Of a DNA stretch of 36,764 bases, positions 8,658 through 15,885 are shown in pieces (position 1 is the first letter of the stretch; each line of letters opens with the position of its first letter). A model generated the notes under the pieces. That model worked only from the letters and a program-made list of their open reading frames with translations. It was not told the origin of the DNA and searched no databases. A program made the position numbers and the translations under genes. This DNA comes from Bacteroidota bacterium. Lineage in GTDB: Bacteria > Bacteroidota > Bacteroidia > Bacteroidales > Paludibacteraceae. The stretch is taken from assembly GCA_023459355.1 (NCBI GenBank), contig JAEWUM010000047.1, positions 1 to 36,764 of the forward strand. Direction: 5' to 3'.

Positions 8658-8720
8658 CTCCGTAAGCTGCGCTTCGCTTGCATACGGTTATGAATAATAT
8701 CACACCTGCGGTGTGAGTGG
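8658..8720 (-). repeat. Inverted REP-like unit, right end of the transposase region
   Basis: This is the reverse complement of the left-hand units, with two mismatches against the first unit over about 62 bp. It contains both hairpins but lacks the A-rich tail. Confidence 0.9.
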
Positions 8721-8752
8721 AATTGTGTGAGTGGAATTGTGTGAGTGTAATT
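8711..8752. repeat. Three tandem 14-bp repeats
   Basis: GTGTGAGTGGAATT occurs at 8711-8724 and 8725-8738, then as GTGTGAGTGTAATT at 8739-8752. The first copy overlaps the end of the inverted REP-like unit, so the tract seems to have grown by slippage from the end of the element. Confidence 0.85.
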
Positions 8753-8765
8753 GATTTTAATCTTA

Positions 8766-8797
8766 TTTGCAACTTCGGTAAAATAATATTATCTTTG
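8766..8797 (+). promoter_or_regulatory. Promoter of the rplY-pth-hslR operon
   Basis: TTTG at 8766-8769 and TATCTTTG at 8790-8797, 20 bp apart, fit the Bacteroidota vegetative promoter. The start codon of rplY is about 98 bp downstream of the -7 box, so the leader is about 90 nt. Confidence 0.7.
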
Positions 8798-8894
8798 CCC
8801 CGCTTTTCTGGTGCAGAAAGTGTGATGGGAAATTAAGCGACTAATCACTTAAAAATCAACGCTTAAATTTTGAGTAACACATTAATAAATTAAA

Positions 8895-9476
8895 ATGAAA
8901 ACTTTTGAATTAAAAGGTAAAGTTCGTGAAGAACTTGGTAAAAGGGCTTCGAAAGCCACACGTGCAGAGGAAAGTGTGCCCTGCGTATTGTACGGAACAG
9001 GTGAAAATGTACATTTTACAGCCACAGCAAGCGATTTAAGAAAATTGATTTATTCTCCGGAAGTGTTTATCGTGGATCTGGATGTAGATGGTAAGAAGAG
9101 CAAAGCCATCATGAAGGATTTACAGTTCCACCCGGTATCGGATAAAGTGTTACATATCGATTTTCTGGAAGTAAGTGATAAGAAACCGGTTGTTTTGGAA
9201 GTTCCGGTGAAATTAAACGGTCTTGCTGAAGGGGTTAAAGCTGGGGGTAAATTAGCCTTGCAAATGCGCAAGCTGAAAGTTAAAGGTATTTATACTGATT
9301 TCCCTGAAGCTATTACCATTGACGTAACTAATTTAGGTTTGGGAAAAACGATTCAGGTTGGTGCCGTTAAAATTGACAAACTGGAAATCCTGAACGCTAA
9401 AAATGCCGTTGTCGCACAGGTTAAACTGACAAGAGCCGCCCGTGGAGCTGCCGCCGCTGCTGCCTCCGGAAAATAA
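8895..9476 (+). CDS. rplY: 50S ribosomal protein L25 / general stress protein Ctc
   Basis: The 193-residue product is the long (Ctc/TL5) form of L25, which binds 5S rRNA. The N-terminal about 95 residues form the L25 domain (KGKVREELGKRASKATRAEE, VPCVLYGTG, and KAIMKDLQFHPVSDKVLHIDFLEV); the rest is the TL5 C-terminal beta domain (VPVKLNGLAEGVKAGGKLALQ). The tail is rich in Ala and Gly. It starts an apparent operon with pth 11 bp downstream, a pairing (ctc-pth) conserved in many bacteria. Confidence 0.95.
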   Translation: MKTFELKGKVREELGKRASKATRAEESVPCVLYGTGENVHFTATASDLRKLIYSPEVFIVDLDVDGKKSKAIMKDLQFHPVSDKVLHIDFLEVSDKKPVVLEVPVKLNGLAEGVKAGGKLALQMRKLKVKGIYTDFPEAITIDVTNLGLGKTIQVGAVKIDKLEILNAKNAVVAQVKLTRAARGAAAAAASGK

Positions 9477-9487
9477 TTGCAGTTGAG

Positions 9488-10051
9488 ATGAAATACTTGA
9501 TCGTTGGACTGGGTAATATTGGTCCTGAGTACCAGAATACCCGCCACAACATAGGATTCACAATATTGGACGCTCTTGCAAGGGCGTCCAATGTTTTTTT
9601 TGAGGATAAACGCTATGGCTTTGTCACGCAGGTAAAACTGAAAGGCCGTACGCTTGTCCTGCTGAAACCGTCTACCTTTATGAATCTGAGCGGACACGCG
9701 CTGCGCTACTGGATGCAGAAGGAGAAAATTGAAATTGAAAACGTGCTGGTACTCGTGGATGATATCGCCCTGCCTTTCGGTACGTTGCGCCTCAAACCGC
9801 AAGGTTCGGATGCGGGACATAACGGGCTGAAAAACATCCAGGACATACTGGGGCACAATACCTATGCCCGTTTGCGTTTCGGAATCGGAAATGATTTCCC
9901 AAAAGGTTATCAGGTTGAATATGTGTTGGGTAAATGGGATGAGGAAGAACAAAAGTTGTTGCCTGAAAGGGTTGATAAGGCGATTGAAATGATTAAAAGT
10001 TTCTGTCTGGCCGGGATGCAACTTACGATGACACAATATAATAATAAATGA
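9488..10051 (+). CDS. pth: Peptidyl-tRNA hydrolase
   Basis: At 187 residues it is the usual length for bacterial Pth, which frees tRNA from peptidyl-tRNA dropped by ribosomes. Active-site residues of the family are present: Asn10 in GLGNIGPEY, His20 in NTRHNIGF, Asn66 in KPSTFMNLSG, the Asp pair at 91-92 in LVDDIALPFG, and the GSDAGHNGLKNI segment. It lies 11 bp after rplY, and its stop overlaps the start of hslR by four bases (ATGA), which suggests translational coupling. Confidence 0.97.
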   Translation: MKYLIVGLGNIGPEYQNTRHNIGFTILDALARASNVFFEDKRYGFVTQVKLKGRTLVLLKPSTFMNLSGHALRYWMQKEKIEIENVLVLVDDIALPFGTLRLKPQGSDAGHNGLKNIQDILGHNTYARLRFGIGNDFPKGYQVEYVLGKWDEEEQKLLPERVDKAIEMIKSFCLAGMQLTMTQYNNK

Positions 10052-10452
10052 AAACAGAAGTCCGTATAGATAAATGGTTATGGGCTGTTCGCCTCTTCAA
10101 AACCCGCTCTCTTGCTGCTGAAGCATGTAAGAAAGGGAAGATATTGATTGGAGGGGTGGAAGCAAAGCCCTCCAGAAATATCAAAGTCGGTGAGGTAATT
10201 GGTGTGAAACGCAATCCTGTCCTTTTCTCGTTTGAAGTGCTCGCGTTAGCGGAAAACCGTATGGGAGCCAAACTGGTACCCGATTACATGAAAAATGTAA
10301 CCACTCCCGATCAACTCGAATTATACGAACTCGGTAAAATCGCCGCGAAAAACAACCGAGAAAGAGGAACCGGCCGTCCCACCAAAAAAGAACGCCGCGA
10401 ACTTGATGATTTCTTTGAGCCGACGTTTTTCTTTGAATTTGAAGAAGATTAA
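10048..10452 (+). CDS. hslR: S4-domain RNA-binding protein, heat shock protein 15 (Hsp15) family
   Basis: The 134-residue protein opens with an S4 domain (RIDKWLWAVRLFKTRSLAAEACKKGKILIGG, then KPSRNIKVGEVI), matching Hsp15. In E. coli Hsp15 binds stalled 50S subunits carrying nascent chains. The C-terminal part has the basic tract RGTGRPTKKERRELDDF, also typical of the family. It is the third gene of rplY-pth-hslR, overlapping pth by four bases, so all three genes act in ribosome function or rescue. A heptamer-repeat hairpin follows the stop directly. Confidence 0.92.
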   Translation: MKTEVRIDKWLWAVRLFKTRSLAAEACKKGKILIGGVEAKPSRNIKVGEVIGVKRNPVLFSFEVLALAENRMGAKLVPDYMKNVTTPDQLELYELGKIAAKNNRERGTGRPTKKERRELDDFFEPTFFFEFEED

Positions 10453-10455
10453 TAT

Positions 10456-10524
10456 AGTGGTTAGTTGATAGTGGTTATTTTTTTTCACTAACCACTGACC
10501 ACTAACCACTAACCACTAACCACT
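10456..10524. repeat. Heptamer repeat hairpin (AGTGGTT / AACCACT)
   Basis: AGTGGTT at 10456 and 10470, with a variant between them, faces a T-run and then five units of (A/G)ACCACT at 10490-10524. The opposing copies can fold into a long stem around the T-rich loop. The same heptamer recurs three times at 11197-11217. It may act as a terminator for hslR. Confidence 0.85.
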
Positions 10525-10532
10525 AAATAATC

Positions 10533-11078
10533 ATGCTCATCGCTTCCCAACTTAAAAAAACAAACATAAGTGAATATCTGCTGTATATGTGGCAGATTGA
10601 AGATCTGATCCGTGCCCTGCAGTTCGATATGGACCGGATTAACAATACTGTTATATCCCGTTTTGAGTTTAAAGAAGATGCCGGACGCAAGGTTGTTGTC
10701 GATTGGTACGAAAGTCTGATTGAGATGATGCGTATGGAACAGGTGATGGAAAAGGGACATTTGCAAATAAACAAAAATGTGATTTCCGAACTGGATGAAT
10801 TGCATGTTTTACTGCTGAAATCAGGACAGGTGCCGGCCTATAACGCCAAATACATCCATGTGTTGCCCTTGATTAATCAGTTCCGGCGAAAAGCCGAAAC
10901 GGGATTGAGTGACATTGAACTGTGTTTCAACTTTCAATATGGTATCCTGATGTTACGCTTGCAAAAGTCAGTGATAACTCCTGAAACAGAAAAGACCCGT
11001 GAGGAAATTTCCAAATTTATGGTATTGCTGGCTAAAAACTATCATGCATGGAAAAACGGAGAGCTTGACTTACAATAA
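10533..11078 (+). CDS. DUF4924 family protein
   Basis: The 181-residue protein matches the DUF4924 family, found mainly in Bacteroidota and of unknown function. The N-terminus (MLIASQLKKTNISEYLLYMWQIEDLIRAL) and the overall helical character are typical. There is no signal peptide, membrane segment or recognisable catalytic motif, so it is probably cytoplasmic. It starts 8 bp after the heptamer repeat tract and may be co-transcribed with hslR. The rfb promoter overlaps its end. Confidence 0.8.
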   Translation: MLIASQLKKTNISEYLLYMWQIEDLIRALQFDMDRINNTVISRFEFKEDAGRKVVVDWYESLIEMMRMEQVMEKGHLQINKNVISELDELHVLLLKSGQVPAYNAKYIHVLPLINQFRRKAETGLSDIELCFNFQYGILMLRLQKSVITPETEKTREEISKFMVLLAKNYHAWKNGELDLQ

Positions 11079-11092
11079 AAATATTATCTTTG
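11065..11092 (+). promoter_or_regulatory. Likely promoter of the rfbACD operon
   Basis: TATCTTTG at 11085-11092 is an exact TAnnTTTG box, with TTG at 11065-11067 17 bp upstream, slightly shorter than ideal. The -33 region lies inside the end of the DUF4924 gene. Transcription from here would place the heptamer arrays and a palindrome in a leader of about 155 nt. Confidence 0.5.
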
Positions 11093-11096
11093 TGCG

Positions 11097-11166
11097 GAAT
11101 AGCGAATAACGGAAAGCGAATAGCGAATAGCGAATAGCGGAAAGCGGAAAGCGGAAAGCGGAAAGC
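11097..11166 (+). repeat. Ten-unit heptamer array (GAATAGC / GGAAAGC) in the rfb leader
   Basis: Ten contiguous 7-base units: GAATAGC, GAATAAC, GGAAAGC, three GAATAGC, four GGAAAGC. The two variants are grouped in blocks, as expected from slipped-strand copying. The tract lies between the predicted rfb promoter and rfbA. Confidence 0.92.
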
Positions 11167-11175
11167 TGGTGGATG

Positions 11176-11193
11176 TATAGTCTATAGACTATA
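11176..11193. promoter_or_regulatory. Perfect 18-bp palindrome in the rfb leader
   Basis: TATAGTCTATAGACTATA is a perfect palindrome between the two heptamer tracts, 64 bp upstream of rfbA. It could be a dimeric regulator site or an RNA hairpin; there is no direct evidence for either. Confidence 0.45.
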
Positions 11194-11196
11194 ATT

Positions 11197-11217
11197 AACC
11201 ACTAACCACTAACCACT
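11197..11217. repeat. Three tandem AACCACT heptamers
   Basis: Three exact copies, identical to the units of the tract at 10490-10524, end 39 bp before rfbA. Confidence 0.9.
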
Positions 11218-11256
11218 ATTAACAAACACCCTATAACTTAAATAAAAAGATATAAT

Positions 11257-12132
11257 ATGAAAGGTATCATCCTGGCCGGAGGTTCAGGCACACGCTTGTA
11301 TCCGGTAACCAAAAGCATCTCGAAACAAATTATTCCGGTTTACGATAAACCCATGATTTACTATCCTTTATCTGTGTTGATGCTCGCCGGACTCAAAGAA
11401 ATTCTGATTATTTCAACCCCACAGGATATTCATTTATATGAAAATTTACTCGGGAACGGAGAAGATTTAGGCATTAAACTGGAATATGCCATACAACCAT
11501 CGCCGGACGGACTGGCACAGGCCTTTATTATTGGCGAGCAATTCATCGGTGATGATTCGGTTTGTATGATCCTGGGAGATAATATATTCTATGGATTTGA
11601 CTTTTCGAGAACATTGAAAGATGCTGCTAAGTTGCAGGATGGAGCCATCGTTTTCGGCTATTATGTGAATGATCCGGAACGTTATGGTGTCGCTGGGTTT
11701 GATGCAGATGGAAAGGTGCTTAGTCTGGAAGAAAAACCGACCGTACCCAAATCAAACTATGCAGTGACCGGCCTGTATTTCTACGGCAACGATGTGGTGG
11801 AAAAAGCCAAATCGCTGAAACCATCTAAGAGAGGAGAACTGGAAATCACTGATTTAAACAGGCTTTATCTGGAAGAAGGAAGATTAAATATGAAGATCAT
11901 GGGTCGCGGGATGGCCTGGCTTGATACGGGAACGCATGACAGTCTGCTCGAAGCATCCAACTTCATTGCCACTATCGAAAACCGGCAGGGACTGAAAGTT
12001 GCTTGTATCGAAGAAATTGCTTTCCGCAACGGATACATCAGCAAAGAACAATTGTTGAAACTGGCAGAGCCTTTGAAGAAAAACCATTACGGGGAGTATA
12101 TGATTAAAATTGCCAACGATAAAACATTCTGA
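11257..12132 (+). CDS. rfbA: Glucose-1-phosphate thymidylyltransferase
   Basis: The 291-residue protein makes dTDP-glucose from dTTP and glucose-1-phosphate, the first step of dTDP-L-rhamnose synthesis. The nucleotide-binding signature GGSGTRLYPVTKSISKQ is at residues 8-24, followed by PVYDKPMIYYPLSVLMLAG and the LGDNIFYG metal site. Length and motifs are those of RmlA/RfbA. It opens a tight operon with rfbC 3 bp downstream. The start at 11257 fits the conserved MKGIILAGG beginning. Confidence 0.97.
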   Translation: MKGIILAGGSGTRLYPVTKSISKQIIPVYDKPMIYYPLSVLMLAGLKEILIISTPQDIHLYENLLGNGEDLGIKLEYAIQPSPDGLAQAFIIGEQFIGDDSVCMILGDNIFYGFDFSRTLKDAAKLQDGAIVFGYYVNDPERYGVAGFDADGKVLSLEEKPTVPKSNYAVTGLYFYGNDVVEKAKSLKPSKRGELEITDLNRLYLEEGRLNMKIMGRGMAWLDTGTHDSLLEASNFIATIENRQGLKVACIEEIAFRNGYISKEQLLKLAEPLKKNHYGEYMIKIANDKTF

Positions 12133-12135
12133 TGC

Positions 12136-12684
12136 ATGGAGATAATTGAAACACCCATTGCCGGATTGTTAATCATCAAACCACGTGTTTTTGAAGATGC
12201 ACGCGGTTTTTTCTACGAAAATTACAACCGTGGAAAATATAAAGAAGCTGGTATTGACCTTGATTTTTGTCAGGATAACCAATCGAAATCAACTTATGGT
12301 GTGATTCGTGGATTGCACTATCAGTTGAATCCGCACAGTCAGTCGAAATTAGTTTCAGTATCCATCGGTGCTGTTTGGGATGTAGCGGTCGATCTCAGAA
12401 AAGATTCCCCGACGTTCGGACAGTGGTATGGAATTGAACTCACTGCTGAAAACAAATTGCAGTTTTTGATTCCCAAAGGATTTGCCCATGGTTTTTCAGT
12501 TATCAGTGAATCAGCTCTTTTTACCTACAAATGTGATGCGTTTTACAATCAGGCATCGGAACGGGGAATTTTGTACAATGATCCTGTGCTGAGCATTGAC
12601 TGGAAAATTCCGGCTGATAAAGCGATTGTGTCTCCCAAAGATCAGGTGCATCCTTTGTTTAAAGACGCTGAAATGAATTTCTAA
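12136..12684 (+). CDS. rfbC: dTDP-4-dehydrorhamnose 3,5-epimerase
   Basis: The 182-residue cupin-fold enzyme epimerises C3 and C5 of dTDP-4-keto-6-deoxyglucose, the third step of dTDP-rhamnose synthesis. The catalytic His61 lies in VIRGLHYQ and a conserved Tyr131 in FTYKCDAFY; FEDARGFFYENYN and IPKGFAHGF are family blocks. It follows rfbA by 3 bp and precedes rfbD directly. The rfbB dehydratase for step two is absent from this window and is presumably elsewhere. Confidence 0.97.
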   Translation: MEIIETPIAGLLIIKPRVFEDARGFFYENYNRGKYKEAGIDLDFCQDNQSKSTYGVIRGLHYQLNPHSQSKLVSVSIGAVWDVAVDLRKDSPTFGQWYGIELTAENKLQFLIPKGFAHGFSVISESALFTYKCDAFYNQASERGILYNDPVLSIDWKIPADKAIVSPKDQVHPLFKDAEMNF

Positions 12685-12703
12685 TATGCTAAATCATAGA
12701 GTA

Positions 12704-13564
12704 ATGCAAACGGTTTTGGTTACAGGCAGTAAAGGTCAGCTGGGAAATGAAGTGCAGGTATTCGCTTCCTCTTATCCGCAGTTTCAATTTATTTTTACGG
12801 ATGTTGAGGAACTTGATATTTGTGACCGGAAAGCTGTTGAAAAATACTTTGCAGAACGTAAAATTGACGTTTTGCTGAATTGTGCGGCTTATACGGCAGT
12901 CGACAAAGCCGAGGAAGATGTTGAACTCTGTTACCGGATAAATGAGAAAGCCGTTGGCATTTTAGGTGAAGTTGCTGCACAATACGGAACGAAGATGGTG
13001 CATGTTTCCACCGATTATGTTTTCGATGGAACTAATTATCTGCCTTATACCGAAGACAGGCCTGTTTGTCCGGCTACCGTTTACGGCAAATCGAAACTGG
13101 CGGGGGAGCTGTTGCTGATGGATGTCTGTCCGGCTGCGGTCATCGTGCGGACTTCCTGGCTTTACTCATCATTTGGAAATAACTTTGTCAAGACCATGAT
13201 TAAACTCGGTCGGGAACGCGATACCCTGAACGTGATATTCGATCAGGTAGGTACGCCGACCTATGCGGCAGATTTGGCTGATGCTTTACTACAGATTGTT
13301 TCGGCGGATAAATTCATCCCGGGAGTATATCATTACTCAAACGAAGGCGTGTGTAGCTGGTACGATTTCACCATTGCCATACACCAGATAGCCGGGATCA
13401 ACTGCCGGGTGCTGCCCATCGAAAGTAAGGATTATCCGGCGAAAACACCCCGTCCGCATTACAGTGTGCTGAATAAAAAGAAAATTAAATCCAACTATAA
13501 CATTCAAATTCCTCATTGGGAAGATGGCTTGCGTCGCTGCATGGCCATCCTTGCTGTAAAATGA
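12704..13564 (+). CDS. rfbD: dTDP-4-dehydrorhamnose reductase
   Basis: The enzyme reduces dTDP-4-keto-rhamnose with NAD(P)H to dTDP-L-rhamnose. It is an extended short-chain dehydrogenase: GSKGQLG at 8-14 binds the cofactor, STDYVFDG is at 102-109, and Tyr127/Lys131 form the YxxxK active site. I chose the ATG at 12704 (286 residues) because MQTVLVTGSKGQLG matches the family start; an in-frame ATG at 12686 would add six residues. Its stop overlaps the start of the GT39 gene (ATGA), so the two are coupled. Confidence 0.95.
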   Translation: MQTVLVTGSKGQLGNEVQVFASSYPQFQFIFTDVEELDICDRKAVEKYFAERKIDVLLNCAAYTAVDKAEEDVELCYRINEKAVGILGEVAAQYGTKMVHVSTDYVFDGTNYLPYTEDRPVCPATVYGKSKLAGELLLMDVCPAAVIVRTSWLYSSFGNNFVKTMIKLGRERDTLNVIFDQVGTPTYAADLADALLQIVSADKFIPGVYHYSNEGVCSWYDFTIAIHQIAGINCRVLPIESKDYPAKTPRPHYSVLNKKKIKSNYNIQIPHWEDGLRRCMAILAVK

Positions 13565-15237
13565 AACGTATTACGCCGCTACAACTCTTTCTCTTGTTGT
13601 TGTCGGGTTGGTTTTTGCTGAATCTGTTTCAGGCGGTTTTCACTGAAATCACCAACGATGAGGCTTATTATGCTTTCTGGGGTAAATACATAGATTGGGG
13701 TTATTTTGATCATCCGCCCATGGTGGCGCTGTTTACCTATCTCGGCTCTTTACTCTTTCCGCAGAATTTGGGTGTTCGCTTTGTAACTGTTGTCACGCAA
13801 CTTGCTACCTTGATATTGGTTTGGAAAGCAACAGGTTTGCGGTTGAGTTCAAATCGTGTTGTGGTACGGTTCTTTGCGTTTGCAGCCTCAATTGCGATGT
13901 TCACGGTCTACGGATTTGTTACGACACCCGATGTGCCATTCCTGTTTTTCGCGGCACTTTTCCTTTATGCGTATCGGCTTTTTTTGAAAGAGGACAACCT
14001 GTTCCATAGTTTGTTGCTGACTGTGGCCATGGCCGGCATGGTGTACAGTAAATATCACGCCGTTTTGCTCCTCGCGTTGGTCGTGCTTTCGAACCTGAAA
14101 TTATTGCTGAGTTACAGGTTCTGGTTGGCGGGTTTTTTATCCGTTATTTTACTCATTCCTCATATTTGCTGGCAAATTCAGCACGACTTCCCGGGTTTTC
14201 AATATCACTTATTCGATCGTTCGTCCGATTTCCAATGGAAGTTCTTCCTCGATTACTGGCCCAATCAACTGGCGGTTTTCAATCCTTTTACCTTAGTTGC
14301 TGTAATCTGGACTTTATCCAGCAAAAAGAAACTGGAGGTGTTCGACAGGGCATTGTATTTTATCATAGTAGGTTTCATCCTGTTTTTCTGGGGCATGACT
14401 TTCCGGGGGCATGTGGAGCCGCACTGGACCATAGTAACTGCCCTGCCGATGATGATATTGGTGATGCGGGAATCGGAACTGAATCCGAAGCTGGAACGCT
14501 ACATCCGGCGGTTTGTGTACCCATCGTTAATATTGATATTGATTGCAAGGGTATTGCTGGTGACAGACTTGCTGCCTCAGCGACTGAACCTGCATGGTAA
14601 AGAGCGTAAATACACAACTTTGCATGCTAATGCAGGAGAGGTCCCGGTGATTATCAGAGGTTCCTTCGAACATCCTTCTTTATATCATTATTTTACCGGG
14701 GGCAAAACACAGTTAATCAGTTCGCTGTATACCCGCCGCACGCAGTTTGACATTTGGATGTTTGACGCTGATTTTTATCATCAGCCTGTGTTGATTACCG
14801 GGGATTACGAGGGGCGTTCTAAATTATTGTGTTATATCAATGGCTCCACCTTCAGGGGATTTTTCACGGATAGTTTGCAGGTAACGAACCACATCAGGAT
14901 TAGTTATGAGTTGCCTGAGAAGGTTCTTATTCCAGGCGACACGGTTGTCATGCCGGTGGTGTTGTATAACACAGCTGCGCACGATTACCATTTCAACCAT
15001 TCCGTGTTCCCGGGCGAACTGACCGGTATTTTTATCAGTATGGGTAAAATGACAGAAATACCTGCAATTTACCAATTAAGCGATTCAATTCCGGCGGGAA
15101 AGGAAGTGAAGACAGTAGTGAAAGTGCCTGTGCCGCCGTTACAATCGGGTACTTCTGATTTTACCCTTTCGCTGAAATCATGGTTCGGTCCAACGCTCAA
15201 TGCACCGGTTGTTCCTGTTAAAATTAATCAGCCATGA
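13561..15237 (+). CDS. ArnT/PMT-like (GT39) membrane glycosyltransferase
   Basis: With a start at 13561, overlapping the rfbD stop by four bases, the protein is 558 residues. The N-terminal about 350 residues carry many membrane helices. The first periplasmic loop has EITNDEAYYAFWGKYIDWGY followed by YFDHPPM, the acidic signature of lipid-linked-sugar transferases such as ArnT and PMT. The C-terminal about 200 residues are soluble, probably periplasmic. It likely moves a sugar from a polyprenyl-phosphate carrier onto lipid A, protein or glycan. An in-frame start 45 bp upstream exists but lies within rfbD. With the following GtrA-like gene it resembles flippase/transferase glycosylation units. 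Confidence 0.88.
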   Translation: MKRITPLQLFLLLLSGWFLLNLFQAVFTEITNDEAYYAFWGKYIDWGYFDHPPMVALFTYLGSLLFPQNLGVRFVTVVTQLATLILVWKATGLRLSSNRVVVRFFAFAASIAMFTVYGFVTTPDVPFLFFAALFLYAYRLFLKEDNLFHSLLLTVAMAGMVYSKYHAVLLLALVVLSNLKLLLSYRFWLAGFLSVILLIPHICWQIQHDFPGFQYHLFDRSSDFQWKFFLDYWPNQLAVFNPFTLVAVIWTLSSKKKLEVFDRALYFIIVGFILFFWGMTFRGHVEPHWTIVTALPMMILVMRESELNPKLERYIRRFVYPSLILILIARVLLVTDLLPQRLNLHGKERKYTTLHANAGEVPVIIRGSFEHPSLYHYFTGGKTQLISSLYTRRTQFDIWMFDADFYHQPVLITGDYEGRSKLLCYINGSTFRGFFTDSLQVTNHIRISYELPEKVLIPGDTVVMPVVLYNTAAHDYHFNHSVFPGELTGIFISMGKMTEIPAIYQLSDSIPAGKEVKTVVKVPVPPLQSGTSDFTLSLKSWFGPTLNAPVVPVKINQP

Positions 15238-15623
15238 TAACGAGTCTGCTCATACTTAAGTTGCTCAAATTTGTGCTGGTAGGATTCTCCGGCATGCTCA
15301 TCGACTATGGTGTTACCTGGTTGCTGAAAGAAAAGGCAAAACTCAATCAATACCTCGCGAATTCAGCCGGTTTTATACTGGCTGCCTCTTCTAATTACAT
15401 CTGGAACCGCTTGTGGACTTTCGCCAGTCAGAGTGAACAAATCACCCGCGAATACTTCTCTTTTATCCTCATCTCCATGGTCGGACTGGCCATCAATAAC
15501 CTCGTTATCCTGCTGCTGAACGGCAAGCTGAAAGTGAATTTCTATCTGGCAAAGTTGATTGCTATTGTGGTGGTGACGGCGTGGAATTTCAGTATGAATT
15601 TTTTGATTACGTTTGGGGAGTGA
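15234..15623 (+). CDS. GtrA-like membrane protein
   Basis: The 129-residue protein has four predicted membrane helices and the GtrA opening (LLKFVLVGFSGMLIDYGVTWLLKE) with NYIWNRLWTF in the middle. Members of the family are thought to flip polyprenyl-phosphate-linked sugars across the inner membrane or assist that step. Its start overlaps the stop of the GT39 gene by four bases, which supports a joint role in supplying and transferring a lipid-linked sugar. It is the last gene of the rfb operon; a 130-bp hairpin element follows 63 bp downstream and may end the transcript. Confidence 0.9.
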   Translation: MITSLLILKLLKFVLVGFSGMLIDYGVTWLLKEKAKLNQYLANSAGFILAASSNYIWNRLWTFASQSEQITREYFSFILISMVGLAINNLVILLLNGKLKVNFYLAKLIAIVVVTAWNFSMNFLITFGE

Positions 15624-15686
15624 TGGTTGTAAATATAATTTGCTAATTTTGCCTGAGTTAATGCAGGTTAAAAACGCGTATTCGGG

Positions 15687-15816
15687 GTTCGGCGTAGTCT
15701 CCAGACTACGCCGTAGAAGAAACCGGCCTCTGGCTGGTAAATGTAAGTAGATGTTGATTATCAGAAAGTCTGGAGACTTTCTTTTAGCACGGCGTAGCCC
15801 GGAGGCTACGCCGAAC
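15687..15816 (+). repeat. 130-bp four-hairpin element, copy 1
   Basis: The outer ends are an inverted repeat (GTTCGGCGTAG at the left, CTACGCCGAAC at the right) that extends to 28 bp with three mismatches. Each arm is also a local hairpin (GGCGTAGTC-TCCA-GACTACGCC at the left, GGCGTAGCC-CGGA-GGCTACGCC at the right). Between them lie CCGGCC-TCT-GGCTGG and AGAAAGTC-TGGA-GACTTTCT. Identical-length copies are at 17461 and 18703. It has no coding capacity, so it fits a non-autonomous mobile repeat. Confidence 0.93.
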
Positions 15817-15885
15817 ACAAGGGACTTTTTGACGAGTTTATTATTCTCGCTAATTATTTCATTTGATATTGCAGTTTACACACGT

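Larger units (their letters stand above)
7780..8720 (+). mobile_element. IS200/RAYT-type element with REP-like repeats at both ends
   Basis: A small HUH transposase gene is bounded on the left by five direct repeat units and on the right by one unit in reverse orientation. The outermost left unit and the right unit match as inverted repeats over about 62 bp with two mismatches. This is the arrangement of REP-associated tyrosine transposases with their cognate palindromic repeats. Whether the whole block moves as a unit cannot be told from one copy. Confidence 0.7.

Noticed and set aside
8619..8894. A tnpB-like partner gene after the transposase
   Set aside because: The 276 bp hold only a hairpin, the inverted repeat unit, the 14-bp tract and the rplY promoter.
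9353..10036. 227-codon minus-strand ORF opposite rplY/pth
   Set aside because: It is antisense to two well-conserved genes and its product resembles no family; it arises from codon bias on the coding strand.
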